DNA of 64,000 bases from contig OX637363.1 in NCBI GenBank assembly GCA_951799405.1, positions 8,866,001 to 8,930,000 of the forward strand, read 5' to 3'. The position numbers were made by a program, and so were the translations under genes. Shown here one piece after another: positions 47,540 to 57,400 of this stretch (position 1 is the first letter of the stretch; each line of letters begins with the position of its first letter). Below the pieces are notes generated by a model. That model saw only the letters and a program-made list of their open reading frames with translations. It had not been told where the DNA came from and searched no databases. Origin of the DNA: Agapetus fuscipes. Taxonomy: Eukaryota > Arthropoda > Insecta > Trichoptera > Glossosomatidae.

Positions 47540-48268
47540 ATGCACACGCACAAATTCACAGTAGTCTATGCTAGAGGCGGACACACACACAAGCAAGTCC
47601 CACGAACTCATAAATTCGTAAGATTATATTTATACATTTTATGTTTTTCAGGGCCCTGGTGCGGACGCCCCACTAGAACCGCCTTTAATCCAGGTCTGGT
47701 CATTTGGCTTTCAAGAGAAACGTTTTTCCGATTTCTGAGAAAAAGTACTGAGTAACGAGCTCCCTACGTTAGAAGCATATTTTATCTTACAGGTGAACGT
47801 TTTTAGGTAGTTTTGGAACTCAGGTAAATAAGGGGGTGTCGTACATTACATACACTCCCCCGAGTAACTTTAACTGAAAATCAGCGTTAACCTAAGCCTG
47901 TATGGAAACTAAAACTCACACACTATTGAATTTAGATACCGTAGGTATATTTATTTTGAAGCATACTAAATAAAAATTGGCGGTTGATCTGTAATGTTGG
48001 CAGCTAAGTATTTAAAATTTTAAATGATCCTTGTGACAGATGAATTGTATAATATGTTTTATAGATTGCTTTTTCTTCAGAAAAATTTATAGAAAAATAA
48101 AGCATAGATGAATCGTGATTCAATAAAAACACTGTTTTAATTTAACACAATTTATTTCAAATTAAACGATTGCAATCCTCACGATCATCATCAGATACAA
48201 CAAAATTCCTTGTTTTTTCATTAATTGATTGTTTTTTTATGATTTCCTGTAATTTATTATTTTCGTTC
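47540..48268. other. Unannotated stretch with a weak hammerhead-like word
   Basis: On the minus strand near 48185-48212 CTGATGATGATCGTGAGG is followed by ATTGCAATC where GAAA would be expected, so the core is broken. ATTGGCGGTTGATCTGTAATG near 47972 is a short RTE1 interval fragment. Nothing else is recognised. Confidence 0.35.
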
Positions 48269-48918
48269 CTCGATTTAAAGGTTCGTATGAGGCTTACCAT
48301 TTATACTACGGTATTTTAAGGGATTTAAAAGGTTTCACTTTGAAAATGTCACTCACATTTAAGAAACGGTTGACAAAATTTCAGGTTTAATATTCATTTG
48401 AGATTTGGGTTTTTATTATGTTTGCATGTTCACATTTTATACCTGAGAGCAATGACCGGAAAGACACTGAATGATAGAGTCCGCAATGATTATGTACGAT
48501 GAACAAGTGAGGTATAAAAGAGAATTTAAGAATGAAAGTACAAAAAAGCACAACGAGATGGCTTGGATATCTTGAAAGAATGGATGATGAACGACTAAAT
48601 AAGAAAGTGTACAGAGGAAATGTCAGGGGAAAGCGTGGAAGGGGAAGACCGAGAAAGGAATGGATATACCAAATAGGTGACATTACGAAAGAATGGAACT
48701 TGCAGAAGGAGAATATGAGATGAGTATGAAGAAAGTGATGCATGTTGAAGAGATGAAAGAGGTATGCAAGAATAGAAAAAGTAGAGACGCATCTGCGGAG
48801 GTACCGGCCACTCCTAGTGGAAGAGTAACAGTACAGTCACATACGGTCTAAGCGTGAACTTATACGCGTCTGCTTGTGGACATACATGTCATATTAAATT
48901 TTAATATATCTTTGCAAC
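48269..48918 (+). mobile_element. RTE1 LINE 3' UTR, old copy with nested LINE3
   Basis: GTTCCTCGATTTAAAGG to TTGCATGTTCACAT, then the LINE3 insert, then ACATACGGTCTAAGCGTGAAC to TTTGCAACTTC. TCACAT occurs at both junctions. Confidence 0.8.
48437..48842 (+). pseudogene. LINE3 ORF2 C-terminal copy nested in RTE1
   Basis: Frames give RAMTGKTLNDRVRNDYVR, a stop, then KVQKSTTRWLGYLERMDDER, KRGRGRPRKEWIYQIGDITK and KEVCKNRKS after a frameshift. It ends GAGTAACAGTACAGT and is flanked by TCACAT duplicates. Confidence 0.8.
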
Positions 48919-49108
48919 TTCAGCCTTCACAAGAAATGATAACCAGCCCCCGCGGGAGCTGGGAAACCCACACTTCAACTGAAAGTAGTTGGTGTGAGGC
49001 CAGCCCCCTTCCCTGTAAAAATAAAAAATTCCCGAATCGACACATGCAACCCATTCAGGGATAACGCAGGCAAGAAGTTAAATTATATGTTAGCTTAGAT
49101 GCATTGCG
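48919..49108 (+). mobile_element. SINE-B 3' half
   Basis: CAGCCTTCACAAGAAATG, CGGGAGCTGGGAAACCC and GGGATAACGCAGGCAAG up to TAGCTTAGATGCATTGCG. It follows directly on an RTE1 end. Confidence 0.75.
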
Positions 49109-49109
49109 A

Positions 49110-49175
49110 TCCATCCATAACTTTCTCGGTCTTCCTCTACCACAACATCCATCTATTCTTGCAACACATCGCACG
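49110..49175 (-). pseudogene. RTE1 ORF2 short fragment
   Basis: ATCCATCCATAACTTTCTCGG to ATCTATTCTTGCAACAC is the antisense of the RGRPRKVWMD segment. 49180-49480 beyond it has open but unrecognised frames. Confidence 0.6.
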
Positions 49176-49479
49176 TTTAATAATAAAGAGCAATAACTCA
49201 AAAAACATGAATGTTGGGAAAGCACGTTTAAAGTTCAGACAACCAGTACAACTTGTATGGGATGAAAAAGGCGGCCGATGTTTTATCTCGGTCATATTCG
49301 TCCAAATTGAACGGCTGTCACATTCTACCTATTCTTCTCGCATTGTTCTTGCGTTTTATTACAAAATCTCGATTTTCCCAATTTTCGAGTTATTTCTCTT
49401 TATTATTAAACGTGCGACATACTATCACCGTCCAGACTTCACTTCCATTTAACTTCATTATGAATAGATATTCATATAT

Positions 49480-49528
49480 GATAGGTATAAATCTCAATGT
49501 TAATATATCTTTGCAACTTCGATTACAA
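49480..49528 (+). mobile_element. RTE1 LINE tail remnant
   Basis: TAAATCTCAATGTTAATATATCTTTGCAACTTCGATTAC is the last 45 bases of the 3' UTR. 49530-49760 after it is GC-richer (CTCGGGGCGCACC, TAGGGGCAGGGGCATG) and unrecognised. Confidence 0.6.
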
Positions 49529-49831
49529 AATGTGGTATGGTTGAGTTTGGGCGTCAGGTTTCCTACTTGCGGGGCAGGCATGAACATAAGTCGTTGGCGG
49601 ATGTTTTGGCCTCGGGGCGCACCGTAATTGAAGATCGTATAAGGTGCGCCATAAAATTGGGGTGTAATTGCACATTTTGCGCGGGAATAGGCGAGCCTAG
49701 GGGCAGGGGCATGTACAAACCAGAGCCTCAAAAAGGATTTTGAAAATACCTGAAGGTGACAGTGCAAACTTGCAAGAGCTTTGAGATTTGTAGCCTGAGC
49801 AACACTAAATTATGTTTAAGCTCAATACAAG

Positions 49832-50042
49832 AACAAAAATCGGTTCACTTTTGCCAATGCCACCCCGGTTCAGGGAACGGCGGCAGGAGTTGCAAGGTTT
49901 ATGTCCATGTGAGGTTTTCTTTATTTATATGCACACATGCAGAATGTGTAGGCGAGAACCTACATCTGCCTGTCTGTAGGCATGCATTTCATATGAGCCT
50001 TAAATGTTAACATATCTTTGCAGCTTAGATTATAGATTATGG
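49832..50042 (+). mobile_element. RTE1 LINE 3' UTR copy, diverged subfamily
   Basis: CGGTTCACTTTTGCCAATGCC to TTTGCAGCTTAGATTATAG. It belongs to the same subfamily as the copy split by the solo LTR at 26380 (TGTAGGCGAGAACCTAC). Confidence 0.8.
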
Positions 50043-50319
50043 ATTATATACTTACTAGAGTTGCAGTTTTTTTTTAATTAGAGAAGAGAAATGCAATTCA
50101 CCAACCTACTTTTCTACATAAAAATCAATATCATTACCTGTAACTGTATTTTAGGGTAAACACTAGAGGTAAACAGAACCTAGTATCAGTCTTCTCCACT
50201 TGTCTTATCTTGGCATACTTATCTGATTTTATTGTTTCATTCTGTATAATTCAAATTTCATTAATTCACCAATTTGACCAACCCATTTCATACTAGGTCT
50301 TGCCTCTGGCATATAATCT

Positions 50320-50533
50320 AGAACAGAGATCGAATAATCTGGAATATGCAAGAAAAATCTCTGTTGTACAATTATAAAGGGACTGCAATGGGCAGCAGCA
50401 GAATGTCGATTAAAACATTGAGCCGTGAAGTCGAGAGCAAGAGCTAGAAATCAATTGTTGTAAATTGTGAACCAAACAGTGTAAAATAAATATTGTGAAA
50501 ATAAATAATTGCAGTTTAATTAAAAGAGAACCC
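50320..50533 (+). mobile_element. LTR-L2 family fragment, 3' part
   Basis: ATTATAAAGGGACTGCAATGG (TATA and start region), AACATTGAGCCGTGAAGTCG, several AATAAA words and AAGAGAACCCAGTA. The last 12 or so bases are replaced by the SINE-A at 50537. Confidence 0.7.
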
Positions 50534-50536
50534 AGT

Positions 50537-50850
50537 AGACCGGTCCGTAGCTCAGTGGTAACACTGCGGACTCTGAATGGGAAGGTTGTGGGTTCGAATC
50601 CCGGCGGAGCGCAAAAAATATACCATTTATATTTTCAAATTTGCTCTTCGCTGGGTTGAAAAATTCATAAACCTTTACCAACGACCGGTCACCAAAGGTC
50701 CATCCAGCCTTACAGCAACTGGGTCTTGCCTGAGTATTGGCGCTTTGTAGCGACGACCAAGCTCGTACACCTCTGCGGCACTACAACAAGTGTCATAGAC
50801 CCCTAGAGTCTCTAGAATCTAGGGAGTCTCCCGCACAGGGTTTTCTTATA
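50537..50850 (+). mobile_element. SINE-A copy, well preserved
   Basis: ACCGGTCCGTAGCTCAGTGG head, anticodon-arm word GGACTCTGAAT (CTG anticodon position, Gln-like), B box GGTTCGAATCC, body to CCAAGCTCG, then TACACCTCTGCGGCACTAC and CTAGAGTCTCTAGAATCTAG, ending TCCCGCACAGG. No 5S module precedes it. 50851-51186 after it is unrecognised. Confidence 0.88.
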
Positions 50851-51186
50851 TAAAAAAAAAGTAAAATCATACCAGTAATATACAATTTAAAAGACTAGAA
50901 AAAAATGAAAAAGGGGAATACCAGCAGGATCCCTTTACAGGCACGTTGTTTAGACGTTCCCCCTCGGTTTGCCGGTGCAGCGTGGCCTAAGAGCAATCCA
51001 ATGTTATGTTAAAACTTGCTGCAGATTAATGCCCCACCCCCTAATGGAGCTGGTACTCCCAGCGGCATGCATCTCTACTGCATGTATGTTTAGCAACCCG
51101 GCTCCATAAACAGATTTCTAACTGGCTAACGGAGTGAAAGATGCAATCTAGAGATTCAGATGAAGGCAACTCTTCTTAATTTGACA

Positions 51187-53066
51187 TCTAATCTAATCTA
51201 ATCTAATCTAAGCTGCAAAGATATATATCATTTAAGATTTATACTAAATGCATTCCCACAAGCAGATATGTATAATTTCGCGCTAACACATGCCGCATGT
51301 GGACCTACAATATAAAAACCCAATCTCAAATGAACATAAGCCTTGCAACTCTTGCCGTCCTTCCCTGAAACAGGGGTGACATTGGCAAAGTGAACCAATT
51401 TTTATATTATGGGTGGTCAGCCGCATAACAACCTATAAGTCAAGGAACATACATGACAAATTACATTTTTTAAAATCAAAGAATAAAAATAACAATATAT
51501 ACATGGACATAAAAAACTAAATCATAAAACCAAATTCACTTTAACAAACCCTAGCCGCCAACATCACAGATCAACCGCCATTTCTTTCTATCCTTGCATA
51601 CTTCTTTCATTTCCTCCAGAGTCATAACCTTCTTCATACAAGCTCTTCTTTTATTATGACTCTGGATATTCCATTCATTCGCAATTTCGGATATTTGGTC
51701 CATCCATACCTTTCTCGGTCTTCCTCTACCACGACATCCATCTATTCTACCAACATATACTTTCTTCGTCAGTCTTTCCTCATTCATTCTCTCCATATGC
51801 CCAAACCATCTTAACAAACTTCTTTTAATCTTCACTTTCACACTTTCTTTTGCACCACATTCTTTTCTTACAAAATCATTCCTCACCCTGTCACTCCGTT
51901 TTTTCCCAATCATACTTCTTAGAAAGTCCATTTCAACAGTATGGACTTTACTAATTTCACTTTCATTCACCGTCCAGGCCTCGCTTCCATACATCAAGGT
52001 GGGTAAAAGTATGCCACTGCGTACCGCCAATCGAGCATTTTTAGAAATGTTTTGATTTTTGGCGATACAAGCTGTGGCACCCAGTACACACCTGCCCTTC
52101 ATTACTCTTCTTTCAAGTTCACCTGTCATTCTTCCATCTTTCTCAAACTTACTTCCCAAGTATACAAACTCATTTACCACATCAACATTCATTCCGTTTA
52201 TTCTAAATTCGTAGTTCGTATTTTCTTCATTTCTTTCAAAAATCAAAACTTTCGTCTTACTTGCATTCAATTTCAAATAATTACCTAGCAGAGCTTCGTT
52301 CAATCTAGAGAGCATCGTTTGCAATTCTACTGCTGAGTCCGATACAAGAACAGCATCATCCGCATACAGTAGAACACTCACTTTGCTCTCTCCTATCATT
52401 AATCCACAATCATCAAGTCTAGCATCTCGAACACACTTGTCCATGACTATGTTAAATAGCCATGGGCTCATCACACATCCTTGCCTTACACCCTTAAAAA
52501 CTTCAAACCATTCACTATACTCATCATCAATACGAACACATGCTGTACTATTTTCATAGTTTGCATGCACCGCACCTAGGAGAGCCCCATTCACTCCGTA
52601 TGCTTTCAAAACATCCCATAACATACCTCTGTCTACTGAGTCAAAAGCCTTTTCCAGATCTACAAAGGCCGTGAACAGCTTCCGCCTCACCGACAATTGT
52701 TTTTCAACAAGTTGTCGTAGAGTAAAAATCTGATCAACACAGCCTCTACCGGCCATAAAGCCGGACTGTATATCGGAAATCCTTTCACTAGTAGTCAGAA
52801 TCACATTTTTTATAATCACCTTACAGAAGACTTTTCCTGGTATACTGAGTAGACTGATTGGTCTGAAGTTCTGACAGTCTTTTTTGTCCCCTTTACCTTT
52901 GTAAATGGGAACAATGACTGCCTTCCTCCAATCCATCGGTACTACTCCTGCATTCACACAAAGCTTACATAATTCGTACATCCAATCTATCACGCATTCA
53001 CCTCCTGCTTTCAACATTTCACCATTTATTCCATCAAACCCAGCAGACTTTCCATTCTTCAAACAT
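51187..53066 (-). mobile_element. RTE1 LINE, best copy (5'-truncated)
   Basis: On the minus strand: intact RT and C-terminal coding (53062-51551), about 360 bases of 3' UTR and a (TTAGA)n-type tail (51187-51210). There is no poly(A). The 5' break is near 53066, where SINE-free AT-rich sequence and then a SINE-A begin; the endonuclease domain is lost. This copy defines the repeat seen throughout the window. Confidence 0.93.
51551..53062 (-). CDS. RTE1 reverse transcriptase (partial ORF2, 503 codons)
   Basis: Reverse transcriptase of a non-LTR retrotransposon, which copies element RNA at a nicked target. The first codon is TTG and no ATG precedes it, so the frame is cut by truncation. Order: KNGKSAGFDGI (residues 2-12), FRPISLLSIPGK (66-77), QSGFMAGRGCVDQIF (99-113), motif A FVDLEKAFDS (133-142), motif B GVRQGCVMSPWLFN (191-204), motif C YADD (233-236), LKLNASKTKVLIF (263-275), then a C-terminal region with LLRWFGHMERM (416-426) and RGRPRKVWMDQI (446-457). 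No stop or frameshift interrupts it. The apurinic-type endonuclease expected upstream is missing. Confidence 0.95.
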   Translation of the reverse strand: MKNGKSAGFDGINGEMLKAGGECVIDWMYELCKLCVNAGVVPMDWRKAVIVPIYKGKGDKKDCQNFRPISLLSIPGKVFCKVIIKNVILTTSERISDIQSGFMAGRGCVDQIFTLRQLVEKQLSVRRKLFTAFVDLEKAFDSVDRGMLWDVLKAYGVNGALLGAVHANYENSTACVRIDDEYSEWFEVFKGVRQGCVMSPWLFNIVMDKCVRDARLDDCGLMIGESKVSVLLYADDAVLVSDSAVELQTMLSRLNEALLGNYLKLNASKTKVLIFERNEENTNYEFRINGMNVDVVNEFVYLGSKFEKDGRMTGELERRVMKGRCVLGATACIAKNQNISKNARLAVRSGILLPTLMYGSEAWTVNESEISKVHTVEMDFLRSMIGKKRSDRVRNDFVRKECGAKESVKVKIKRSLLRWFGHMERMNEERLTKKVYVGRIDGCRGRGRPRKVWMDQISEIANEWNIQSHNKRRACMKKVMTLEEMKEVCKDRKKWRLICDVGG

Positions 53067-53111
53067 AATATTTATTTTATTTTTCCGGGCTGTGTTGATT
53101 TTTTCCGAACA

Positions 53112-53480
53112 GTTTCGCCGGTCCGTAGTTCAGTGGACTGACACTTCGGACTCTGAATGAAAGTTTGTGGGTTCGAATCCCGGCGGAGCACAAAAAATAT
53201 ACCATTTATATTTTAAAATTTGCTCTCCGCTGGGTTGAAAAATTCATAAACCTTTACCAATAACCGGTCACCAAAGGTCCATTCAGCCTTACAGCAACTG
53301 GGTCTTGCTTGAGAATTGGCGCTCTGTAGTGACGACGACCAAGCTCGTAAAAAGGTCGATGATCAATTTGTAGAATGCTTGCATTCCATGCCGAGAGCAA
53401 GGGTTCGATCTCAAGGCTTACTCAGCCTTCACAAGAAATGAAAACCAGCCCTCTCGAGAGCTGATATACCCCCACTCCAA
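53112..53480 (+). mobile_element. Composite SINE (A+B), 3'-truncated
   Basis: CGCCGGTCCGTAGTTCAGTGG head, SINE-A body, CCAAGCTCG, then the SINE-B head and body to CCCCCACTCCAACAG. The SINE-B head has lost bases (GGTCGATGATCAATTTG). Confidence 0.83.
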
Positions 53481-53484
53481 CAGA

Positions 53485-53650
53485 AAGTAGGAGTCTGGCC
53501 ACCACTAGTGGAATGGAGACAGAATTACAGTTACTGTAAACTCTGTCGCTATTCCGCTAGGGGTGCCTCCATTTCTTCCTACCCTTACATACCTCTTTCA
53601 ATTCATTTACATCCTTCACCTTTTTCATGCATTTTCTTCTTTAAAAACCA
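53485..53650 (-). pseudogene. LINE2 3' end fragment
   Basis: TACAGTTACTGTAAACTCTG then antisense LINE2 C-terminal codons (CATACCTCTTTCAATTCATT). Upstream GGCCACCACTAGTGGAATGG is the inverted end of the same region, so the insertion has a fold-back edge. Confidence 0.6.
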
Positions 53651-53728
53651 TCCCTTAAACAACTTTTTACAAACCTTAAACAAGGTACTAAAATAAAAAC
53701 ACAAAAGATACCATCCAGTAAAGTAAAA

Positions 53729-54318
53729 TGAGTCGTATAACTGCAAACGCCGTCATCAAACACCTATAAGTCAAGGAATACAAGCAATTAATTCCTTGAC
53801 TTAAAGGTTGGTATGAGGCTGACCACCCATACTGTAAAAAATGGTTCACTTTGCCAATGTCACTCCTGTTTCAGGGAATGTCGGCAAGAGTTGCAGGGCT
53901 TATGTTCATTTGAGGTTTGGATTTTATTTGTAAGTACACAATCAGCATTTGTAAGCGCGAACTACATACACGTGTTTGTTTGTGGGCATACATCTGAGAG
54001 CTTTGAATGAATATATCCTTGCAACTTAGATTATTATTTATTATTATTAATTATATTTGAGTATAAAAAAAAACAGATAATCACTGAACAATTAAACATA
54101 TAATTATTGAATTCGATTCTGCGTAGTGCAACAAATCATTCGCTGTGTGCAATGTGCTGAAAACCTCACTTAATCCTTCGTAATTTGAATTGAAAAAGTA
54201 TGATTTCGTGCAAACGCCGTCATCTCCAACTGGTTCCAAATTGCGTTCAAAACACAAGTTTATTTTTCTCAAAATCATCGCTGAAGGAGTTGACGGCGTT
54301 TGCATTTAAACGACTCAA
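53729..54318. repeat. Possible inverted-repeat element holding an RTE1 copy
   Basis: GAGTCGTATAACTGCAAACG at the left and the inverse of GAGTCGTTTAAATGCAAACG at the right share GCAAACGCCGTCA, with a third copy internal at 54211. 54100-54165 recurs inverted at 60172-60240. No clean target duplication was found. Confidence 0.45.
53780..54035 (+). mobile_element. RTE1 LINE 3' UTR copy
   Basis: AATTCCTTGACTTAAAGG to ATATCCTTGCAACTTAGATT, the AAGTACACAATCAGC subfamily (also 5591-5871). A short inverted CTATAAGTCAAGGAA precedes it. Confidence 0.85.
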
Positions 54319-54319
54319 A

Positions 54320-54675
54320 TATCGTATTCAGAAGACGGAACGAAATCTGTTATACATTTAAAGTATGAAAATAGACAGTGTGTGTCCCCAAAGCTTTTTA
54401 CATATAACTACGAGTATATTTTTCTTGTTTCGTTTAGGTTTTTCTCGAATCTAGGGAGCGTAACATGTGGCCAGCTAGGATTTAATAACCGAGGGAAAAA
54501 ATTCACAGCTTCTCCCCGAAGCGGATATTGTACCGACCTACTTTTTGTGAAAAATATGAAGCTGGTTTTTTTATGCAATTTGGGACAGATATATTGGATA
54601 GCCTTGGTGGTCTAATAAAGATTTTAACTGTTTTTTGTAGGCTTTTTGGGTCAAAGTGTATCTATTTTTTTTTAT
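54320..54675. other. Unannotated stretch
   Basis: A 77-codon frame (54382-54615) is open but unrecognised. No repeat of this stretch is seen in the window. Confidence 0.3.
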
Positions 54676-54727
54676 TTGACCGCTTCGTAGTCTAGTGGTT
54701 AACACTTCTGACTCGTAAATGGATGAT
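54676..54727 (+). mobile_element. tRNA-like SINE head, 5' half
   Basis: GACCGCTTCGTAGTCTAGTGG and ACTTCTGACTCGTAAATGG stop before the B box, where an RTE1 tail begins. Confidence 0.6.
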
Positions 54728-55325
54728 GATCTAATCTAAGCTGCAAAGATATACATCATTTAAGATTTATATTAAATGCATTTCCACAATCTAATCTAAT
54801 CTAATCTAAGTTGCAAGGATATGTTACATTGGAGATTCACATTACATGCATTCTCACAACCAGACACGTACAAGTTCGCGCTTGCACATGCCTCATGTAA
54901 ACCTACAACATAAAAATCAAATCTCAAATGGACATACACCCTGCAACTCTTGCCGTCCTTCCCTGAGACAGGGGTGACATTGGCAAAGTGAACCATTTTT
55001 ACAGCATGGGTGGTCAGCCGCATACCAACCTATAAGTCAAGGAACACACACACACGACAAATTACATTTTATACATCATTAAATAATAATATCCAAATAC
55101 AAAATATCCATTTACAAACAAAAACAAATTCCAATTTAATAAACCCTATTCGCCAACATTACAGATCAACCGCCATTTCTTTCTGTCCTTACATACTTCT
55201 TTCGCAGATGTATAATTTCGCGCTAACACATGCCGCATGTGGACCGACAATATAAAAACCCAATCTCAAATGAACATAAACCTTGCAACTCTTGCCGTCC
55301 TTCACTGAAACAGGGGTGACATTGA
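54728..55325 (-). mobile_element. RTE1 LINE 3' UTR copy split by a younger RTE1
   Basis: The tail and last 60 bases (54728-54789, ending CATTTCCACAA) resume at 55204 with GCAGATGTATAATTTCGCGC and run to GGGGTGACATTG. The two halves join exactly as in uninterrupted copies. Confidence 0.88.
54790..55203 (-). mobile_element. RTE1 LINE copy nested in RTE1, young
   Basis: TCTAATCTAATCTAATC tail, full 3' UTR, interval and the first bases of ORF2 end (CATACTTCTTTC). It is almost base-for-base the reverse complement of 62036-62447. No target duplication is evident. Confidence 0.9.
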
Positions 55326-55327
55326 TT

Positions 55328-55562
55328 TGATGAGTTGATGATTTCTTAATAGCGCCGTTTCGTGATGTAGTCACTCCAAGTGCGCTTGTGCAAATGATGC
55401 AAGACATTTTCTTGTATTCAGTGCATTCCGGAGCTTTCCATGGTATGGCACTCACATGTCTCACATGATGTGGCAGGTGGTTCCAGGCCAGAGGACCAGC
55501 AACTGCAAATGCACGCTTTACAAACATTGCCCTAACTCTTCTTATCGGTTCTGATGTTTATC
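55328..55562 (-). pseudogene. CR1/L2-like LINE ORF2 C-terminus
   Basis: On the minus strand KRAFAVAGPLAWNHLPHHVR, then a degraded LKT.LF-type end and GCTATTAAGAAATCATC. RAFAVAGP.AWN.LP is the hallmark of CR1/L2-type C-termini. Confidence 0.78.
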
Positions 55563-55576
55563 TGATGAGTGTAGTC

Positions 55577-56064
55577 CAGTGGCGAAGGGTGCCACACAAC
55601 TCGATTCCCATCGCATCGGCTTCCCTTTTAAAATGAAGCAAAAATGATAATAAAGTAGACTGCATGGTTTCAATGAGGGAAACATACGTATTGTTTCTTT
55701 GGTTTTAAATGTATTAGTTAGGTTTAAGTTAGAATTTCAGTCGTTAGACATTTTGACAATTAAATTAATTTTAAAACTAAACTTAACTCGGATATTTCAC
55801 GAACCGTTTAGAGAGAGTTCCAGTTCATCCTCAGTCGTCGTGCAGAGAGGATGTTCTCTTGAAGACGTTGGCTAAGTAAGCTCTCTCTAAACGGTTCGTG
55901 AAATATCCGAGTTAAATTAAGTTTTGAAATTTGTTTAGTTTTAAAATTAACATAATTGTTTAAATGTATTTTTTACTTTGTGCCTATATTTTTTTACTAC
56001 TTTGTTGCCTCATTTTAAAAGGGAAGCCGATGGGAATCGAGCTGTATGGCACCCTTCGCCACTG
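55577..56064. mobile_element. hAT-like MITE, copy 2, with nested element
   Basis: Perfect ends CAGTGGCGAAGGGTGCCA / TGGCACCCTTCGCCACTG. The arms match 12819-13142. Flanks GAGTGTAG (55567) and GAGTGTAC (56065) suggest the 8-base duplication, with two extra bases on the left. Interrupted at 55715-55958. Confidence 0.85.
55715..55958. mobile_element. Fold-back element nested in hAT MITE, 11-bp duplication
   Basis: TTTAAATGTAT at 55704-55714 is repeated exactly at 55959-55969; the sister MITE at 12819 has this word once. The insert has a long hairpin (AACTCGGATATTTCACGAAC / GTTCGTGAAATATCCGAGTT). The superfamily is unclear: 9-11 base duplications occur in Mutator-like elements, but the terminal repeats are asymmetric. 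Confidence 0.8.
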
Positions 56065-56359
56065 GAGTGTACATAATTTTTTCACGCATCTTTGCAACTT
56101 AGATTTTACATTTCAGACATGAAATATGTCGCCGGGTGGCGGTAATGTATTTTTGGTACATTACGCTAAAAGCTCTTTAAAATATGCTCACCTTACACGT
56201 CTGATGTACTAGTAGTATACAGGAACGCTCAAAGTGGTCTGTCATTACAAGATTGATCGCTCTACATTCAAAACACACACAGCGCACCTTGGAGGGAAAC
56301 CAGGCACGTGCACGGCAAAGAGGCACACATCTGTCTGAGGAAATAATTAATAATAATAA

Positions 56360-56655
56360 TATTAGGATGATTTATTTGGTGAGCGCTGTTTTTGTGTGTA
56401 TCACACCTCAAGAGCCCTCTGCAAGCTTGGTCGTCGCTGTAGAAAGCGCCAATTCTCAAGCAAGACCCAGTTGTTGTAAGGTTGGATGGACCTTTCAGTG
56501 ACCGGTCTTTGGTAAAGGTTTATGAATTTTTCAACTCAACGAAGAGCACATTCGAAATATAAATGGTATTTTTTGTGCTCCGCCGGGATCCGAATCCACA
56601 ACCTTCCATTTACGAGTCCGAAGTGTTGCCACTACGGACTACGGACCGGTCCAAA
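56360..56655 (-). mobile_element. SINE-A copy, full length, ATT-type
   Basis: On the minus strand TTGGACCGGTCCGTAGTCC head with GGATTCGGATCC B box variant (shared with 43730-44030), body, GTGTGATACACACAAAAAC and CCAAATAAATCATCCTAAT with (ATT)n (56345-56362). Confidence 0.87.
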
Positions 56656-56779
56656 AATTATATATTACATAATTGTCATAACTTAGAAATTGTTAATTCA
56701 CCGAAGAGCCATAGCAACTTTTCAACAGACATGCTTTAAAATTGGGCTTGAAAACATTATCACTCTCTATTGAAAATTA

Positions 56780-57066
56780 AATTAGGCTGATTTATTTGGT
56801 GAGCGTTATTTTAGTGGGTATTGCACCTCACGAACCCTCTGTGAGCTTGATCGTCGCTGTAGAAAGCGCTAATTCTCAAGCAAGACCCAGTTGTTGTAAG
56901 GCTGGATGGACCTTTAGAGACCGCTCTTTGGTAAATATGAATTTTCAAGCCAGCGAAGAGCATATATGAAAATATAAATGGTTTAGTTTTTTGGACTCCG
57001 CCAGGAATTCGAACCCACATCCTTCCATTCACGAGCCCGAAGTTTTACCCCTGAACTACGGACCGG
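56780..57066 (-). mobile_element. SINE-A copy, ATT-type
   Basis: On the minus strand CGGTCCGTAGTTCAGGGG head, GGGTTCGAATTCCTGG B box with one insertion, body, and the CCAAATAAATCAGCC end. Confidence 0.83.
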
Positions 57067-57255
57067 AATTTTATAATACTCTATTGCTCTCAGTTCTGAC
57101 CAGCAATGCAAAAGGTATGATCCAAATAATTGGCACCTGCGGGGAGCTCTGAGCATATTCACACAGACCTCAGAGTCCCCCGCTTTCCGCGTCTACCATA
57201 AATACCTCCGAGATTTACAGTGGCGCAATGTTTTGTGAAGGCTTAAATACACAGT
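57067..57255. other. Unannotated, GC-mixed spacer
   Basis: AATTGGCACCTGCGGGGAGC and GAGTCCCCCGCTTTCCGCG form no frame that is recognised; not repeated in the window. Confidence 0.3.
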
Positions 57256-57400
57256 AGGTACCGGAAAGGTTCACCCAGACCTTACAATAAATGAGAACTT
57301 CTAAGGCAGGATAACCCTCACTTGAAATGAAGTAATTGACGTACCACCGGCCTTCTTACCCGGAAAAATAAATAGGTTGTCATCATCACATGCAATCCCT
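57256..57400 (+). mobile_element. SINE-B 3' half, old
   Basis: ACCGGAAAGGTTCACCCAG, CACTTGAAATGAAGTAATTG and CCGGAAAAATAAATAGG keep SINE-B order at low identity. Confidence 0.6.

Noticed and set aside
47540..47640. ACACAC-rich promoter or Z-DNA site
   Set aside because: Only short CACACA runs; nothing distinguishes them from background microsatellite.
48185..48212. Further hammerhead ribozyme
   Set aside because: CTGATGA and a possible stem are present, but the GAAA is replaced by GCAA, which should abolish activity.
49253..49767. Overlapping open frames of 124 and 125 codons on both strands
   Set aside because: Frames oppose each other, cross an RTE1 tail remnant, and carry no recognisable domain; only the GC-richer composition of 49530-49760 is noted.
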